NCBI GenBank assembly: GCA_039111635.1
Contig: JBCAQO010000005.1
Location: 372,001 to 436,000 of the forward strand
Source of the DNA: Heterobasidion occidentale
Lineage: Eukaryota; Basidiomycota; Agaricomycetes; Russulales; Bondarzewiaceae
Length of the DNA stretch: 64,000 nt
Reading direction: 5' to 3'
In this document: positions 44,709 to 56,947 of the stretch, piece after piece
Layout: every line of letters begins with the position of its first letter
Numbering within the stretch: the stretch's first letter is position 1
Made by a program: the position numbers and the translations under genes
Notes under the pieces: model-generated
Seen by the model: the letters and a program-made list of their open reading frames with translations, nothing else
Databases searched by the model: none
What the model was told of the DNA's origin: nothing

Positions 44709-47423
44709 ATGGATCTCACATCTACCTCTGTGGCGCCTGACATTGACGACGCACTTACATCCAGGATACGGTGTCACAAAGGCAACAAACCATCACTTCC
44801 GCAAACCAAGTGTTGCTCGCTATGTCCTGCTAAATTTACTCGCACAACGCACCTTAATCGGCATCTTCGCACTCGTGAGTACACTCGCCCTATGTCCGTG
44901 ATCGATGAACGATGAGCGCTCACGGCGCTCTCCCCAGATTCCAACGAGAGGCTTCATCGCTGTGAGGTTGGTCATCCTCTCCGAGCTTCTTGGCTTACGT
45001 CAGCATATTGATCTTTCCATAGACATGCCTTTCCGAATTTACCCGGAGCGACCTCCTCACCAGACACAAGCGAACTTGTGGTGATCTGTACGTTGCGCTC
45101 CATTATTCCTTCTCACCCGCCGCGGTGGGCTCGGTGCTTACAAGTTGATGTTCGTTGGGATAGCAATCAGAACAAGTCGCGGCGGAAGTCGTGTCAAGCA
45201 TGTGCGGAATCCAAAGTTCGATGTGACCTTGTGCAGCCATGTGCCAAATGCGTCTCACGCGGCAAGGAATGCGTATTTGTAAACGATCCGAAGATATCCA
45301 GAGACAAGAGAGAGGCCGCTGCTGCGAAACGCAAACGTGCCGCCCTGGCCAGAAGCATTGACGCATCGACATCTGCCACCCATAATTCTCCCTTCTCACG
45401 ATTTCCAGATGATCAACATTTTGTTGAAGAGCCCCCATGCTCTCCATGCGATGAAGATATCGACTATTCTGTGATTTCGAGCTCGGATGTGATGGCCTGC
45501 GCAGACTCGTCGACTTCCTCCACGTCCATTTCATCTATGTCCCCTTGTTCTGACGACTTCGATCACTCGTTCGACATTACTAACGCGGAGTTGGACTCTC
45601 CAATCGACATTAGCATGTTCAAAGCTGATCTAGAAACGTTCATCACTTGCAATGCTTTGGACTCGCTACTATCACCGCCGTATGAGTCTCCTTCTCCTAC
45701 AGACGACCTTGGGTCAATGCTTTTCAACGACTTCATGTGGAATGGTTATATCCCCGATACTCCTGGGATGAATAGCAACCTCTTCGCACAGGCGGTTATC
45801 GCGGCGCCTTCTCAGAGCTCCTTGTATCTGAACCAGAATTCTAGCGCCGGAACATCAACTGCGCCGCCATCGATGGTGGGCGAGTCCTTGTTCCATCAGA
45901 TGTCCGATTATCAGCGTTCTGTGCATGGCCTCAGGCCAGAAGACATGGAAATGCAACACTATTGTGCGTCTATTGTCCCCTGATTGTTGCTTCAGAACGT
46001 TGACCAGGACGCATTGACTGCAGTACACTTATTCTTTACTGCTTTTTCGTCGCATTTGTCGATTGTCCATCCCTCGTTCTGGCACACGCCTGAAGGGAAG
46101 CCGCCCATTCTACTTCGTGCTATGCAAGCATGTGGAGCTCTATTTGTCAAGACACGCGAAGCAGGTGATTTCGTCTTAAACACGGTAGCCAGTGTTCGAG
46201 AAGCTTTGAAAGTGGAAGCAGTGAGCACTTTCCCGTTTCTTGGTTAATTAGCTTGTCGTTGAACGTGTTTTTGATCAGCAGGCACAAAGCCCTGCAGGCT
46301 TGGAAGACCACTTTTACCTGGTTTTAGCCGGACTGTTGACACAGACAATCGGAATGTTCCATCGCCGCATTGATAGGTCAGCCTCGTCTGGCGTCTATCA
46401 CGGCATACTTATTCAAGTGAGTCAATTATATGAATATGTAGCCGTGTATGATTTGACCGGTTTATTTGCCGTTCATAGATGATCCGACGGTGTGGGATTG
46501 TCCAAAGGTGCACCTCATGGATACCGCCGGACCTTGCAAATTCATCGCTTGAAGTTGCGTGGCAGGATTGGAAAATCCAGGAAATGATCAAGAGGTTCGT
46601 GTGCCTGCGTTCAGTATGAGCGCGCTTAACATTTCACCTCAGAACTATGTTGTTGGCTTATCTACACGATAATTGTCACTGCGTCTTCTTTTCGCTCCCA
46701 CCCTCTTTCCTCCCCACCGAGTTGGTCGATCTTCATCTGCCCGCTGACGATGCCCTCTGGAAGGCCAACACTGCTCAAGAGTGGTACGACGTCATCTCTC
46801 AACCCTCTGCATACGGAGCCGTCCCCAATAGACTCAAAGGGTACAGCCTGCAGGCAGCGCTCATCAAACTCTCAGAGCCCCACACGACTGGACCATCGCT
46901 CCCTATACCCCCTTGCGCACACTTCATACTCATCCATTCTATCCTCTGCTCCATATACAATCGAATGGATCGCCTCTTCACTCGGTCCCACCAAGTCATG
47001 ACTCCCGAAGGCAACGTCATGATCTCCAACAGTATTCACCCAAATCCCAAGGACCCCATTCGCACGCAGTCCATGTTGCGAAACTGGCTTCACAGCTGGC
47101 TGCATGCCCCCGAGGTACCCCAGCAACACCTCAAAGCAAGAGGGGAGCCTCTCCTGGTGCAGAATGCATTGCCGTACTATTGGCTCGCACAAGTTTCCCT
47201 CATCGCGATCCAGGATCGTATCATGCTCCCGTGCTGTGTTCCTGAGACCAGGTATCGTGTGCTTACAGGCTGGCTGCATCACATCCGTTCGTTCTTGCGC
47301 TGCGGCGGCGAGAAGATGGGCAGGGGCCTCTGGGAGGACTTGGCTAGAATGGGGCAGACGCTAGCGGCTTCGGAAAATGAGGATGGGCCAGATGGTTTAC
47401 TGTCGATTGCCCCAGAGTCGTAA
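44709..47423 (+). CDS. C2H2 plus Zn2Cys6 transcription factor with fungal-specific domain
   Basis: Nuclear DNA-binding regulator. The N-terminus has two C2H2-like fingers split by introns: CCSLCPAKFTRTTHLNRH, then HRCE joined to CLSEFTRSDLLTRHKRTC. About ten residues later comes a Zn2Cys6 cluster with the standard spacing C-x2-C-x6-C-x5-C-x2-C-x6-C (CQACAESKVRC ... CAKCVSRGKEC). An acidic/Ser-rich linker follows, then a fungal-specific transcription factor domain from about 46000 (VHLFFTAFSSHLSIVHPSFW, RRCGIVQRC, WYDVISQPSAYG) to the C-terminus. About seven introns and some 730 residues. The family includes many pathway regulators; targets cannot be read from the sequence. Confidence 0.82.
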
Positions 47424-48389
47424 ATTCGGATTTTCCAGCGCTTGAGGCGCTATTGTATCGTCAAATCTATGTATCTCTAGCTACTAACCTTCGCTTTGGA
47501 CGTTGCTGCGTTTGTTGTATGCGTTGATTGTTCTGTACGTCTCTGTATGTCTCCCATTACGGTATGAATAGATGACTCACAATTCGATGATGACTCGACT
47601 CGAATTTCCCCACGGGGATAAGATCGTACCTATGGAAAGCGAGACAGCTTCGATGAGATAATCGAAGAAGCGATGTCAGATTGGAATGACAATCAGTTTT
47701 CATGCGGCTTACCAACGACGTGCAATGTCTAGTGTAGCCACAAAGTGCGATAATTCCAGTGAACAGAGCAGGCTTAGATGCGCTCTTAGCGCTAGAGACT
47801 GGATATAAAAGTCAAAAATTAATGATGGAACTATCTTCGTACTGTAAGAGTTCATAGAATACTAGAGAAGCTCACTCGATTCGAAGCAGAACATATGTTT
47901 GGAACCCAAATTGCCACTACAGAACCATGCTGAAACCGGGGCGCTGGTCGGATTACCTGAAAGCATTGGCTACAAAATGAACAAAGTGAAAGACGATCAT
48001 CATATAATGGTCGAAATGCCTTTCAAACATCTCCAGATTGGATGCGCTGGGCAGTCGCACCAAGAGTTCAACAAATAAACATCAGCCGTGGATGAAGAAC
48101 AAAGGGACAAGAGCAGAGAATTCACGTCAGTATTCAGCCAATGTATTGCAAAGATAGCTCTCTAGCTTTGAACGATCGTTCGCGAGCGTCCTAGGAGGAG
48201 AGGATTGCTGAAGACTGGCACAGAGATGCGCAGATGGATCACGTGCAGAGATGTTGAAGAAGATTTGGAAATTTGATTTTCCGTATTCCGAAGTTGTCAC
48301 GGAGACTCAAACCCCTAAGCGAGTAGCTGCTATCCTCAAGCTCACCCGTCCTCTTTTCCCCTCCTAGTTGCCCTCATTCGAACCGCACC
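47424..48389. other. Intergenic, no supported gene
   Basis: About 1 kb between the transcription factor stop and the MOB2-like start. Nothing recognised. Confidence 0.5.
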
Positions 48390-49444
48390 ATGTCGTTCTT
48401 TAACTCAATAGGGTGTGTATGTTCCTACTCGCATTCCTATCCCACTTTTAACGCACATACTGATTCAATACCGGTTTCATGTCCAATCGTGTATTCTGAA
48501 CGTCTGCAGGCGTACAATGCAGCGCGCAGGACCGCGTGCACCTCGACGTTCGCCAACACCAACATCCGCTACCTTTCCGAACTCTGTTGGCTCCGATTCC
48601 ATGCCTCCCCCATCGCCATCCTCGACAAATGGACAAAAACCACTGTATTTGTGCAGCCCCTTCGTCGAGGCGGCACTTGTCAAGGGTAACTTCAAGACGA
48701 TCGTCATGCTACCGAAGTACGTAGACATTACGGAATGGGTCGCAGTGAATAGTGCGTGTGCCGATCCTATCTTTCGATGTTTCGATGTTGATTGTCTCGC
48801 CACAGTGTTCGATTTCTTCCAGAATCTAAATATGTTCTACGGTGTGATATCAGAGTGCTGCACGAAAGCATCGTGTCCAACAATGACTGCGGGTCCTTCG
48901 TACGTTCGCCTTCCTTATCACGCTTTCAGCATTTTGTCACTGAAATGGCAAATCACGTCTTGTGTGCGTAAAATTATGTGTACAGACTCAATTACACGTG
49001 GATCAATCAAGACAGAAAGAGCGTCCAGCTCCCTGCACCAACGTATATCGACTACGTGATGACATGGGTACAGAACCTGCTAGACGACGAGGGCACTTTC
49101 CCTACTAAGTCTGGTACGTGTTTCATCATGTCATATTCACACCACTTTGCCGATCATCTCGCGATGTAGGACACGAATTCCCCTCAAGCTTTCCTTCAAC
49201 AATCAAGCACGTCTATCGGCAGCTATTACGCGTATTCGCACACATCTACCATGCGCACTATTCCGCGATCCTTCATCTGCGCTCCGAGCCGCACTTCAAT
49301 TCCCTCTTTGCCCACTTTCTGGCTTTTGGGCGGGAATATGAATTGTTGGATGTCAAAGATCTTAAGGGTGCATCGGGTCAGCCGGCGGTTGGAATTGGTG
49401 CGTTGTGGGAGCGGTGGAAGGAGATGGGGATTCTCGAGGGGTGA
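48390..49444 (+). CDS. MOB2-like kinase activator
   Basis: Mob/phocein domain protein, a partner of NDR-type kinases (Cbk1/Orb6 branch) acting in polarity and cell separation. After a short first exon (MSFFNSIG) and a Ser/Pro/Arg-rich head, the domain reads KPLYLCSPFVEAALVKG, IVMLPKYVDITEWVAVN, FDFFQNLNMFYGVISE, CPTMTAG, WINQDRKSVQLPAPTYID, TFPTKS and HIYHAHYSAILHL. The LPKYVD and FPTKS wording is closer to yeast Mob2 than to Mob1. Four introns. The last exon ends KEMGILEG. The zinc-ligand region has the CPTM..., H-x4-H pattern of the family. About 270 residues. Confidence 0.85.
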
Positions 49445-51463
49445 AAGAAGGGGAGAAGAGTGTGGAATCGGAAACAATACATCTGCTGGGAACTAGGGGA
49501 GCTCAATGACGCAGTGCTGCGGGATAGACCCTGCAACACGATTGTACAAACAAGCAACATATAACGAGGCTGCAACCTCGCGTGCATCTTCCACTTTTCT
49601 GTCTCTGTCTTTTGCAAACAAAATATACCCTCTTTAGCCATGCACCGTGCACCAAGATCAAGTGTTTACAGGAGCCCCCGATCGCCGTTCGGCGTGCTAG
49701 TTTATTTCACTAGTCGATCAATCATAGGAACGTGCCCAAAGAGGTTGTAGTCGGCCAGATTCAGAGATCACAGCATCTGTGATGTGATCGGCCGTCATCT
49801 GGTGCCGTCCACAACGCAGATTGACTGAACGACGCGGCAGCCTGCACCACGATCATGCAAAGTCTCAACATCAGCGCAGTGAGGTGTCGCCGGTCACCAT
49901 TGAGGCAATTGTTATATTTGAGACAACCTTTCTACGAGATGAGGAATGTCTTTGAAATTTGAATGCTGATCACTAGACTGCTGAACGAATTTGTACTTGT
50001 TGTTCAACGGCTTTGGTCCCAAACAGGACTCAACAAGAGTCTGGGCGACCTAGTCGGCGGATGTTGTTCATAATTGCCGCCAATACAGAGGCAAGTGCCT
50101 GTCCCTCTATTTTTCATCGGGGCTCATTCCGAGCGACCTGGCTCTTCCATTCCGTTGTCTTAAAACACCGCCGGAATCCGGCTCCATCGTGCTGCTGGAC
50201 ACACACTCTGTCGTGCCGGTGGGCATCTCAGCCTGATAGCCCTGGCAATCTACAAATTTCAGACGCAGTGGAGCCATTATCTTCGTGGGGTCTGGCGCAG
50301 ATTTCTCGGACCTGTTCCAACGAGATTCCGAGATGTCTTCGAGTCTTCGATGCTCTAACTTGAAACGAATACTCTGACTTGAAACGAAAACTCTATTTGC
50401 ACGCCTTGCTTATCGCTCGATACGATCTGTTATTATAGTTCTGGACCATGTCGGCAACAAGGTCAAGCTTCCAGCCCTCAGGATGACATGAGTTCTTTGA
50501 TAATTGTTGTGGGGCTTGCATGATGATTGTGCATCAGGGACAAGCCCGTATTGTTGTGCATGTAGTAGCGTATTTTCACAACTCACGAAGTGCTGTGAGA
50601 CAGTTCTGTCATCTGGAAAATTGAATACGTCCGGGGTGATGATGAACCATCTGAGAGAAGGGCGATCCGGAGGCGGAGGGAATATTTGGACAACCTCACC
50701 ACCCTTTGAATGAATTGAAGTGACTAAAGGTCATACCTGAAAATATCGCGCAGAAAGATGATGCAAGCGCGAGAAAAGATCGGCGAACACAGATTACGTA
50801 ATGATCTTATACCGCCGTGTTCAAGCTTCACTGGACACAACCCAAGCTGGTTAGAACTCGCTGGGTGGGCGTCCGGTCGTGAACCTACAGTGTTTGCATG
50901 TGAAACATCCTCTCCGAAGGCCTACACTAAGTCTCCCCGCCCATCACACCTCGTGGATGCATTCGCAAACCTGGCTTAGTTGAGACTTTGAAAATCATCC
51001 ATGATGCAGAGGGTCGAGATAGGTTACAAATGGTGGGATGTTTGTCAATGTCGATGATGCATCCAGTGTCGTAAAGTTGTTGTCTCACGTTCATAGCAGT
51101 CGAGCGTTGACGTTGCTTGTCGTACAGCGGGCTCTGACAAGATAGAAGACCTTCGACGACGGTGCAAGCCTCCGATACACGGAAAATGACAAAGTGTATT
51201 GAATATGAAGTGAAGACGACGCACTGGTTAGTCTGGTTCAAGCTGTCTGCGTTGGAGGGCAACCTACCGTCTCGTTGGTCACATGGTTCGGGCATCAATT
51301 CATGACCGAGGTTCTATGTCAGAGAAGTCCTTGCTGGACGGGACTTGAGCTGAGCTGCCCACCGAATTCGTCCCGCATCCAGTCACAGATTTGGCAACAG
51401 GGTACAAAGCTTGGGGATGCCTCTTACGTGTTCGTCTTTCGCATCTTGTTCCCTGCCACCACG
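49445..51463. other. Intergenic, no supported gene
   Basis: About 2 kb with scattered short open frames on both strands and no recognisable motif. Confidence 0.5.
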
Positions 51464-53288
51464 ATGAACCGGTCTCCCTCTTTGGATGCCGGTGCGCACA
51501 GTGATTCCGCTCGACCACCTAGTGCGGGAACGCTCAATGAGTCTGGAGGCAGCGATGTCGAGAAAAGACCAGTCGAGGTAGCGAAGAAGGGCGGCTTCCT
51601 GAATCTCCAGGCACAGGAGGACGCAAAGGCAGCGCAAGCAGTTGACCCGTACGCGCCCACCGATGGGGGTCTGCACGCGTGGATGTCGGTCGGGGGCGCA
51701 TTCCTCGTCACCTTTAGTGCGTTTGGGTATGTCGCATCGACTTCCCGCCAGCTTCTCCCGAGCTGACTCCCTGTACGACTTCAGCATAGTGAGCTCGTAT
51801 GGAGCTTTCAGCGACTTCTACAACACGGACTACCTCACCCACTTCTCGCCGACGGTCATTTCCATGATCGGTGCGATACAAATCTTCTTGTTCTATCTCT
51901 GTACGCGCCGTCGATCACATCTCGTTGAGTACTGTCGTATTAACTGCATCAATGTCGCGCAGTCAGTGGCCTGTCCGGGACGCTTTTCGATGCCTATGGA
52001 CCGCGCGTCCTCATTCCAGTCAGCGGGATTATCTGCGTCTTTGCCATGTTCATGCTGTCGATCACGAAACCAGAGCAAATATACCAGCAATACTTGTCCC
52101 AGGGCATCTTGTACCCCATTGGCGCTTCGTTGGGGTATGCAGCATCGTGGAGACTCCTTCTGCAGTGTGCTCACTCCAAGCAGGTTCTTCCCCGCAGCTA
52201 ATGTGATCACACATTGGTTCCGCCGGCGTGTTGCGTATGCACTTGGCTGCGTCATCGCGGGGTCTGGTGTCGGGGGCATCGTCTTCCCGATCATGCTCAC
52301 GCGTTTAATTCCCCGCATCGGCTTCGGTAGATCTTTTACACACTCTTGCTAATGAACGATATCTGACTTGCTCTAGGCTGGTCTGTGCGGATTATCGCAT
52401 TCATTATGCTCTTTTGCTATGCCGTCGCGTCCGTCACCATCACTGCGCGGCGACCCCGCAAACCACTTCCTCCTCTTCGGAAGATGGTCGACTTCGATGG
52501 ATTCCGCGATCTGCGCTATACGTTCCTCGTCATTGCCGTCTTCTTCAACATCATCGCCATCTTCAATCCGTTCTTCTACGTTGGTCTTTATGGCCTGACC
52601 CTCCATCCCGAGTCGACGCTTTTGCCCTATGCCCTGTCTATTCTTAACGCGTGCTCGGTCCTTGGGCGGATCTTCCCAGCGCTTCTGGCAGATAAGCTCG
52701 GACGGTAAGCATCATCATCGTGGCGTCCCAACAGGCAGCTAACGCGACAGCATTTCCTCGACCAGATTCAACGTTATAAGCGTGTTCACGCTCATCAGTG
52801 CACTGTTGAATCTCGCAATGTGGTACAACGTGACGGGAGAGGGTGTTACGGTCGCCTTCGCTGCGCTGTATGGCTTTTTCTCTGGATCATATTTCTCCAT
52901 CATCCCCGTACGTCTGCCACGTTGTCTTTCTCACGTCAAGGGATGCCAACCAACCATCAACGATCCCGTCGCGTTTTTCTGCACAGGCTTGCATCACAAT
53001 GATTTCGCCCATCGACAAAATCGGCGCGCGGATCGGTACCCTGTTTATGTTCATGTCATTCGGCGCTCTTGCAGGCACGCCGATTGGAGGCGTCTTTATT
53101 CGAGAAAGGACCAAAGACAACTTCCAGCATCTCATTGCATTCTCGGTCAGTCAACACTCCTCCAAATTCCTCCATACTCCGCTAAACCTGTGTGAATGGG
53201 TCAACAGGGATCAATTGGCCTTTTGGCTGCATTTTTCTTCTTTGCTGCGCGCTTTGCGTACAGCAAGCAAATTCTTGCGATCGTATAA
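51464..53288 (+). CDS. MFS transporter, monocarboxylate-permease type
   Basis: Twelve-helix major facilitator of the fungal monocarboxylate transporter-like family, plasma membrane or organelle. A cytosolic Ser-rich N-terminus (MNRSPSLDAGAHSD) leads to DGGLHAWMSVGGAFLVTFSAFG, then SYGAFSDFYNTDYL, SGLSGTLFDAYGPRVLIPVSG, the loop HWFRRRVAYALG typical of the family, and helices up to the end (AFFFFAARFAYSKQ...). About eight introns. Some 440 residues, the normal length. Close relatives move monocarboxylates, riboflavin or small secreted metabolites; the substrate cannot be read here. Confidence 0.85.
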
Positions 53289-54810
53289 ATACGATGTAGC
53301 GCTCTCGTAGCGATGCTAGTAGTGGTGAAACTCCTTTCCATATTTGTTTTCGATTCCCAATTGATGATTCGTCTGCAGGACGCGGTATTATTTGCATGTT
53401 TAATACTGTTGTTGTTTGTAGACCTGCCTGTTGAGTATAATATATCGCATTGCGCCATCTTGCACCACCGAACGTCATGCATTGACCTGTGATAGTGTAC
53501 TGGAAAAATCACGAGATGCGAAAGGATGCGAAGGACGCGCTGAGGGATACGGGACAAGGATGGGCAGCTCTTCGGTATCTAGATGGTCGACCGCTTCTTC
53601 GTAAGTTCTTCGCGTTCAGTCCACCCGACTTTGACCGACGCTTCGCTCGTCGACCGGAACTCCTTTGGAATCTGGAAATGAAGTCCTGAATCTGATCGAC
53701 TGCGATTGGATATCTGATACGTTGCGTTACGAGAAAGCATCACCGAAGCCTTGCTCCGGCGGGGGTATCGTGCTCGCTTGAGCGCCCATATCACAGGCTG
53801 CTTTGATGTCCGGTGGGTATACTCTTCCGCAATCTGCCAGCAATCTGCCCCTTTCGAGGGGGTATATGCGCCTCGGCCCTTGATGTTCATCAGCCGTCAT
53901 CGAACATGTCATTAATCATCTCGTGGCCGAGACTACGTGGAAACGGTTCCGGTCAGCACCTAACCCTAATACAGGTTTCCGAGACCCTCTTGCCTCCTGC
54001 CATTGCGTAGCTGCCCAGGGCCCCATGGTATGCTTGCTACTGCCCCACGAGTCGTGGAAGAATGGCGAAAGGACCTGGATATCGTATGCCGATGCTTGCC
54101 GCCGAGACACGCGTACTACGCCAACGATCGGTTCATCCCTGGTTTCAAAACTTCGTGATTTTCCGATGCTGTCAAAGGGCACATACGACAAGATTGTTCG
54201 TTGCGGCCCTACGGGGAACAGTGTGGTGAAAATGACAATAACGCGTTATCATTCGCTTTCAAGTCTGATGACCTTTCTCACTGCCTTGTGTCCCTCTCCG
54301 CTCGTGCTTGTTGACACCCAACCCAACCTCGAAAGACTTTCAACCCACCCGTTCGAGGAACTCTGCGATGATATGTGCCCCCTGTAGACATCTCCCTGAT
54401 AGAGGGTATAGTCGCCTGCTTTATTTACCTTGAACTCGTCTTTGCTGCCCCACAATCAACCACATGCTCGTGCCTCCAGCTCGCCCACGAGATTAATTAC
54501 ACAAATGTAGCTGGACAAAATCAGACTCTGAACTCTTTCGGCATAGCGGGGGTTGTCTCAAATACAGAGATATCGACTGGATGAGTATATGTGGTGTCGA
54601 CATAGTTCTTACAGCTATTTACCAAACGATGTGCCAATCATTAAAAAACGCCCATATAGGAGATCCATTTTTCAACTTCTTTCCCGCTTGCACTGTGCCA
54701 GAGAGTATTCGAATCTATCATTAGGAAAGGGTTGGTTAGATATTCCGGTGTTTCTGTGCGAGCGGGCTCTTCGAACGCACAGGGAAACAAAAACATGAAC
54801 TGCGAGACAT
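53289..54810. other. Intergenic, no supported gene
   Basis: About 1.5 kb. An open frame at 54375-54584 begins with a signal-peptide-like stretch followed by a cysteine-containing segment; it may be a decayed secreted protein, but no family could be assigned. Confidence 0.4.
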
Positions 54811-54880
54811 GCATTAAGAGGGAATCGAACCCCCGGCGGGTCGATGGCAACGACCCAGGTTACCACTACCCCATTAATGC
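54811..54880 (-). tRNA. tRNA-Gly (GCC)
   Basis: Seventy bases fold into a complete cloverleaf without intron. The seven-pair acceptor stem is GCATTAA/TTAATGC. The D arm (GGGT/ACCT) has one wobble pair. The anticodon stem GGTCG/CGACC encloses loop TTGCCAT with anticodon GCC, and the T arm GGGGG/CCCTC has loop TTCGATT. The last helix has one G-U pair. Confidence 0.93.
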
Positions 54881-55020
54881 ATAACAAAATCCATGAAATT
54901 TCTATGATTGTACTCATGGGACCCGAAGGTCGAGGCAACGACGCAAGCACCACGAGTGTAAGGACAAGTTTCTCGATCATGTGGCCTTCAGCAGCGTATT
55001 GCGAAGAAGAGGTCACATTC

Positions 55021-56604
55021 CTATTGTACACTGATAGGATTCAGATAGATTCTCCTCGTCCAACGTCGTCGCCGAGTCATCCCCCCTGCAACCTTCCACT
55101 CCTCTGACGGAGCAACCCGCGGTTCCAGCCATGCATCGTTTGTATACACCCATCCGACTAGACAAATAATCAGAAAACCAATGATAACAAATCAACAGAA
55201 CACATACGCTCGTCTGCGCCCACCGCACTCCATCGGGCCTCGACATCGGCACGCCAGTCCTCGGTCTCGACAAATGCCCATCCCGCATCAAGTGCGAAGG
55301 TGAGATTGCTACTGTACTCACATTAGCGCGCGTCCCTCGCTTTTCAGCCATAAAGTGAGGAAGTGATCACCGACCTCACATTGCCGCCGCCGTCCGCGGA
55401 GACCCCGCTCCAGCCGTCGCGCCCCCGCGTCCACGCGACGCGCTCGCTAGGCTTGAGGTGGACTTTCCCCCATCCGCCGGAAGTGCCCACGTCGCTTGGT
55501 ACCCACCGCTCGTTCTCGAACAGTTCGACCTCGCGGAGAGGGCTGCGCCAGTGCTCGTCTTTCAACCGGTCATCGTCGACGGCTCGGACCACAGAGGCGT
55601 GTATGCGCTGGAGGGGCAAATTGGAGACGAGGATGGGAAGGGTTCGCTGGGATATTGGATGAGTGAGGAGAAAAGGTAGTAAGCCGGCTGCGAGGAATAG
55701 CGGGCGGAGAGGGACTAGAGGGAGCAAGGGGAGGGCGAGGAGAATGTGAGAAGTGTAATCGTGAGGATATGAGGGGTACAGGGTGGAATAAGTAAATGCG
55801 GAATATATGGGAATACGGCATCATAAACGTCAGAGCTGTAGACAGGCGGAGAGGTGAGATAGGGTTGGTGAGAGAGGTAGTGTGAGTGTCTCACAAGATG
55901 CCCATGAGATTCTGGATGGCCTGAATATTGCTGAGCCAGTCCGCGCTACCCTCGCGTGCAGCGACTCGTGGTGGAGGCTGTAGCTGAGGAGATCCGTCGA
56001 CTGTTTCCGGGTCTGGAGACCAACGAGAAGGATGTGTAGCTAGTAGAATCCCGAGTATAATTGCATGAGGCAGAAGAAGGATTAACCGAGGGAAATAACC
56101 TGAACAGAGAGTTGAGAACGACGAGTTACTTGAATAGGCTACAGACCACTCACATATGAACGCGTATCCTGCCATCCATGCCCCAGTGACCTTCCAACCT
56201 TTCCTCCACATGAAGATCTCCTCGACCCTATCCTGGAACCAAAACACGGGACCCACTCGCGCGACAAACCGGCGGAAGTGTGCCGTAGTAATAGGCACAG
56301 AAAGAGGATCTCGCGTCGACATTAGATGCGCGTTATTGCGCATATTTCCTAAAGGCACATTCGCAGAGAGCTGAAGCGTTGATGCTAGCAACAGGCCTGG
56401 GAGGTTTCCGAAAACAGATCGCGAGGGAGAGGTAGCCTGTGCAGTTGGCGAAGACATGGGCGAATCCGGGATCGATTCTGGGTGAGGAAGAGAGGTCGTA
56501 ACTTTGGGTGCCGGTCGTATCATCTCATGTTCGCGAGATGTAGGTGAGACCGAGTCAAGTCGCTTTGCATGCGACGGTATCTCAACGTAGTCAAAGCCTG
56601 ACAT
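55021..56604 (-). CDS. Peroxin-like protein, Pex24p region plus DysF
   Basis: Resembles fungal integral peroxisome/ER membrane proteins of the Pex23/Pex28-32 group, which control peroxisome number and contact sites. The suggested start opens MSGFDYVEIPSHAKRL; the frame is open to 56676. The Pex24-like part has SNIQAIQNLMG, RRFVARVGPVFWFQDRVEE and several hydrophobic segments (LILLLPHAIILGILLA). The DysF part has ELFENERW, WGKVHLKPSERVAWT and, in the last exons, LDAGWAFVETEDW and GWVYTNDAW, followed by an arginine cluster (TRRRRWTRR). About five introns. Between IPHLLIPP and FLAAGLLPFLL either a 65-nt GTACCC..CTAG intron is removed or one base is missing. One splice in the DysF part is also uncertain. 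Confidence 0.72.
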
Positions 56605-56947
56605 GTTGGAGACGTCGAGGGCAATGATGAGGAACTGAGTGCGATTGTGTGTCCGGCGACTGGTGTACGTCAGCATTGTGTCGTAATCTTCTTCTTCCGC
56701 CCTTTCATCTGTTCAGCAATCATCGTCGCGAACATCCATCAACTCCATCGCATCCTACCTGAGATGAGCGATAAATTTCCAGCCTCTGCTCCTTCTCACA
56801 TACTCTTGGGGTACGCATGAGCACAGTCAAAGACATCACTCTGTATGTCAATCCAACCGGAGAAAGCTAGTAGGAAAGGTACGTTTATTTTCACATCTTC
56901 GTGTGCATCCATGGGGCCTTCAATTGTTCCATCATTGTAACTATTCT
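56605..56947. other. Intergenic gap
   Basis: Upstream region of the peroxin-like gene and 3' flank of the sesquiterpene synthase. Nothing recognised. Confidence 0.45.
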
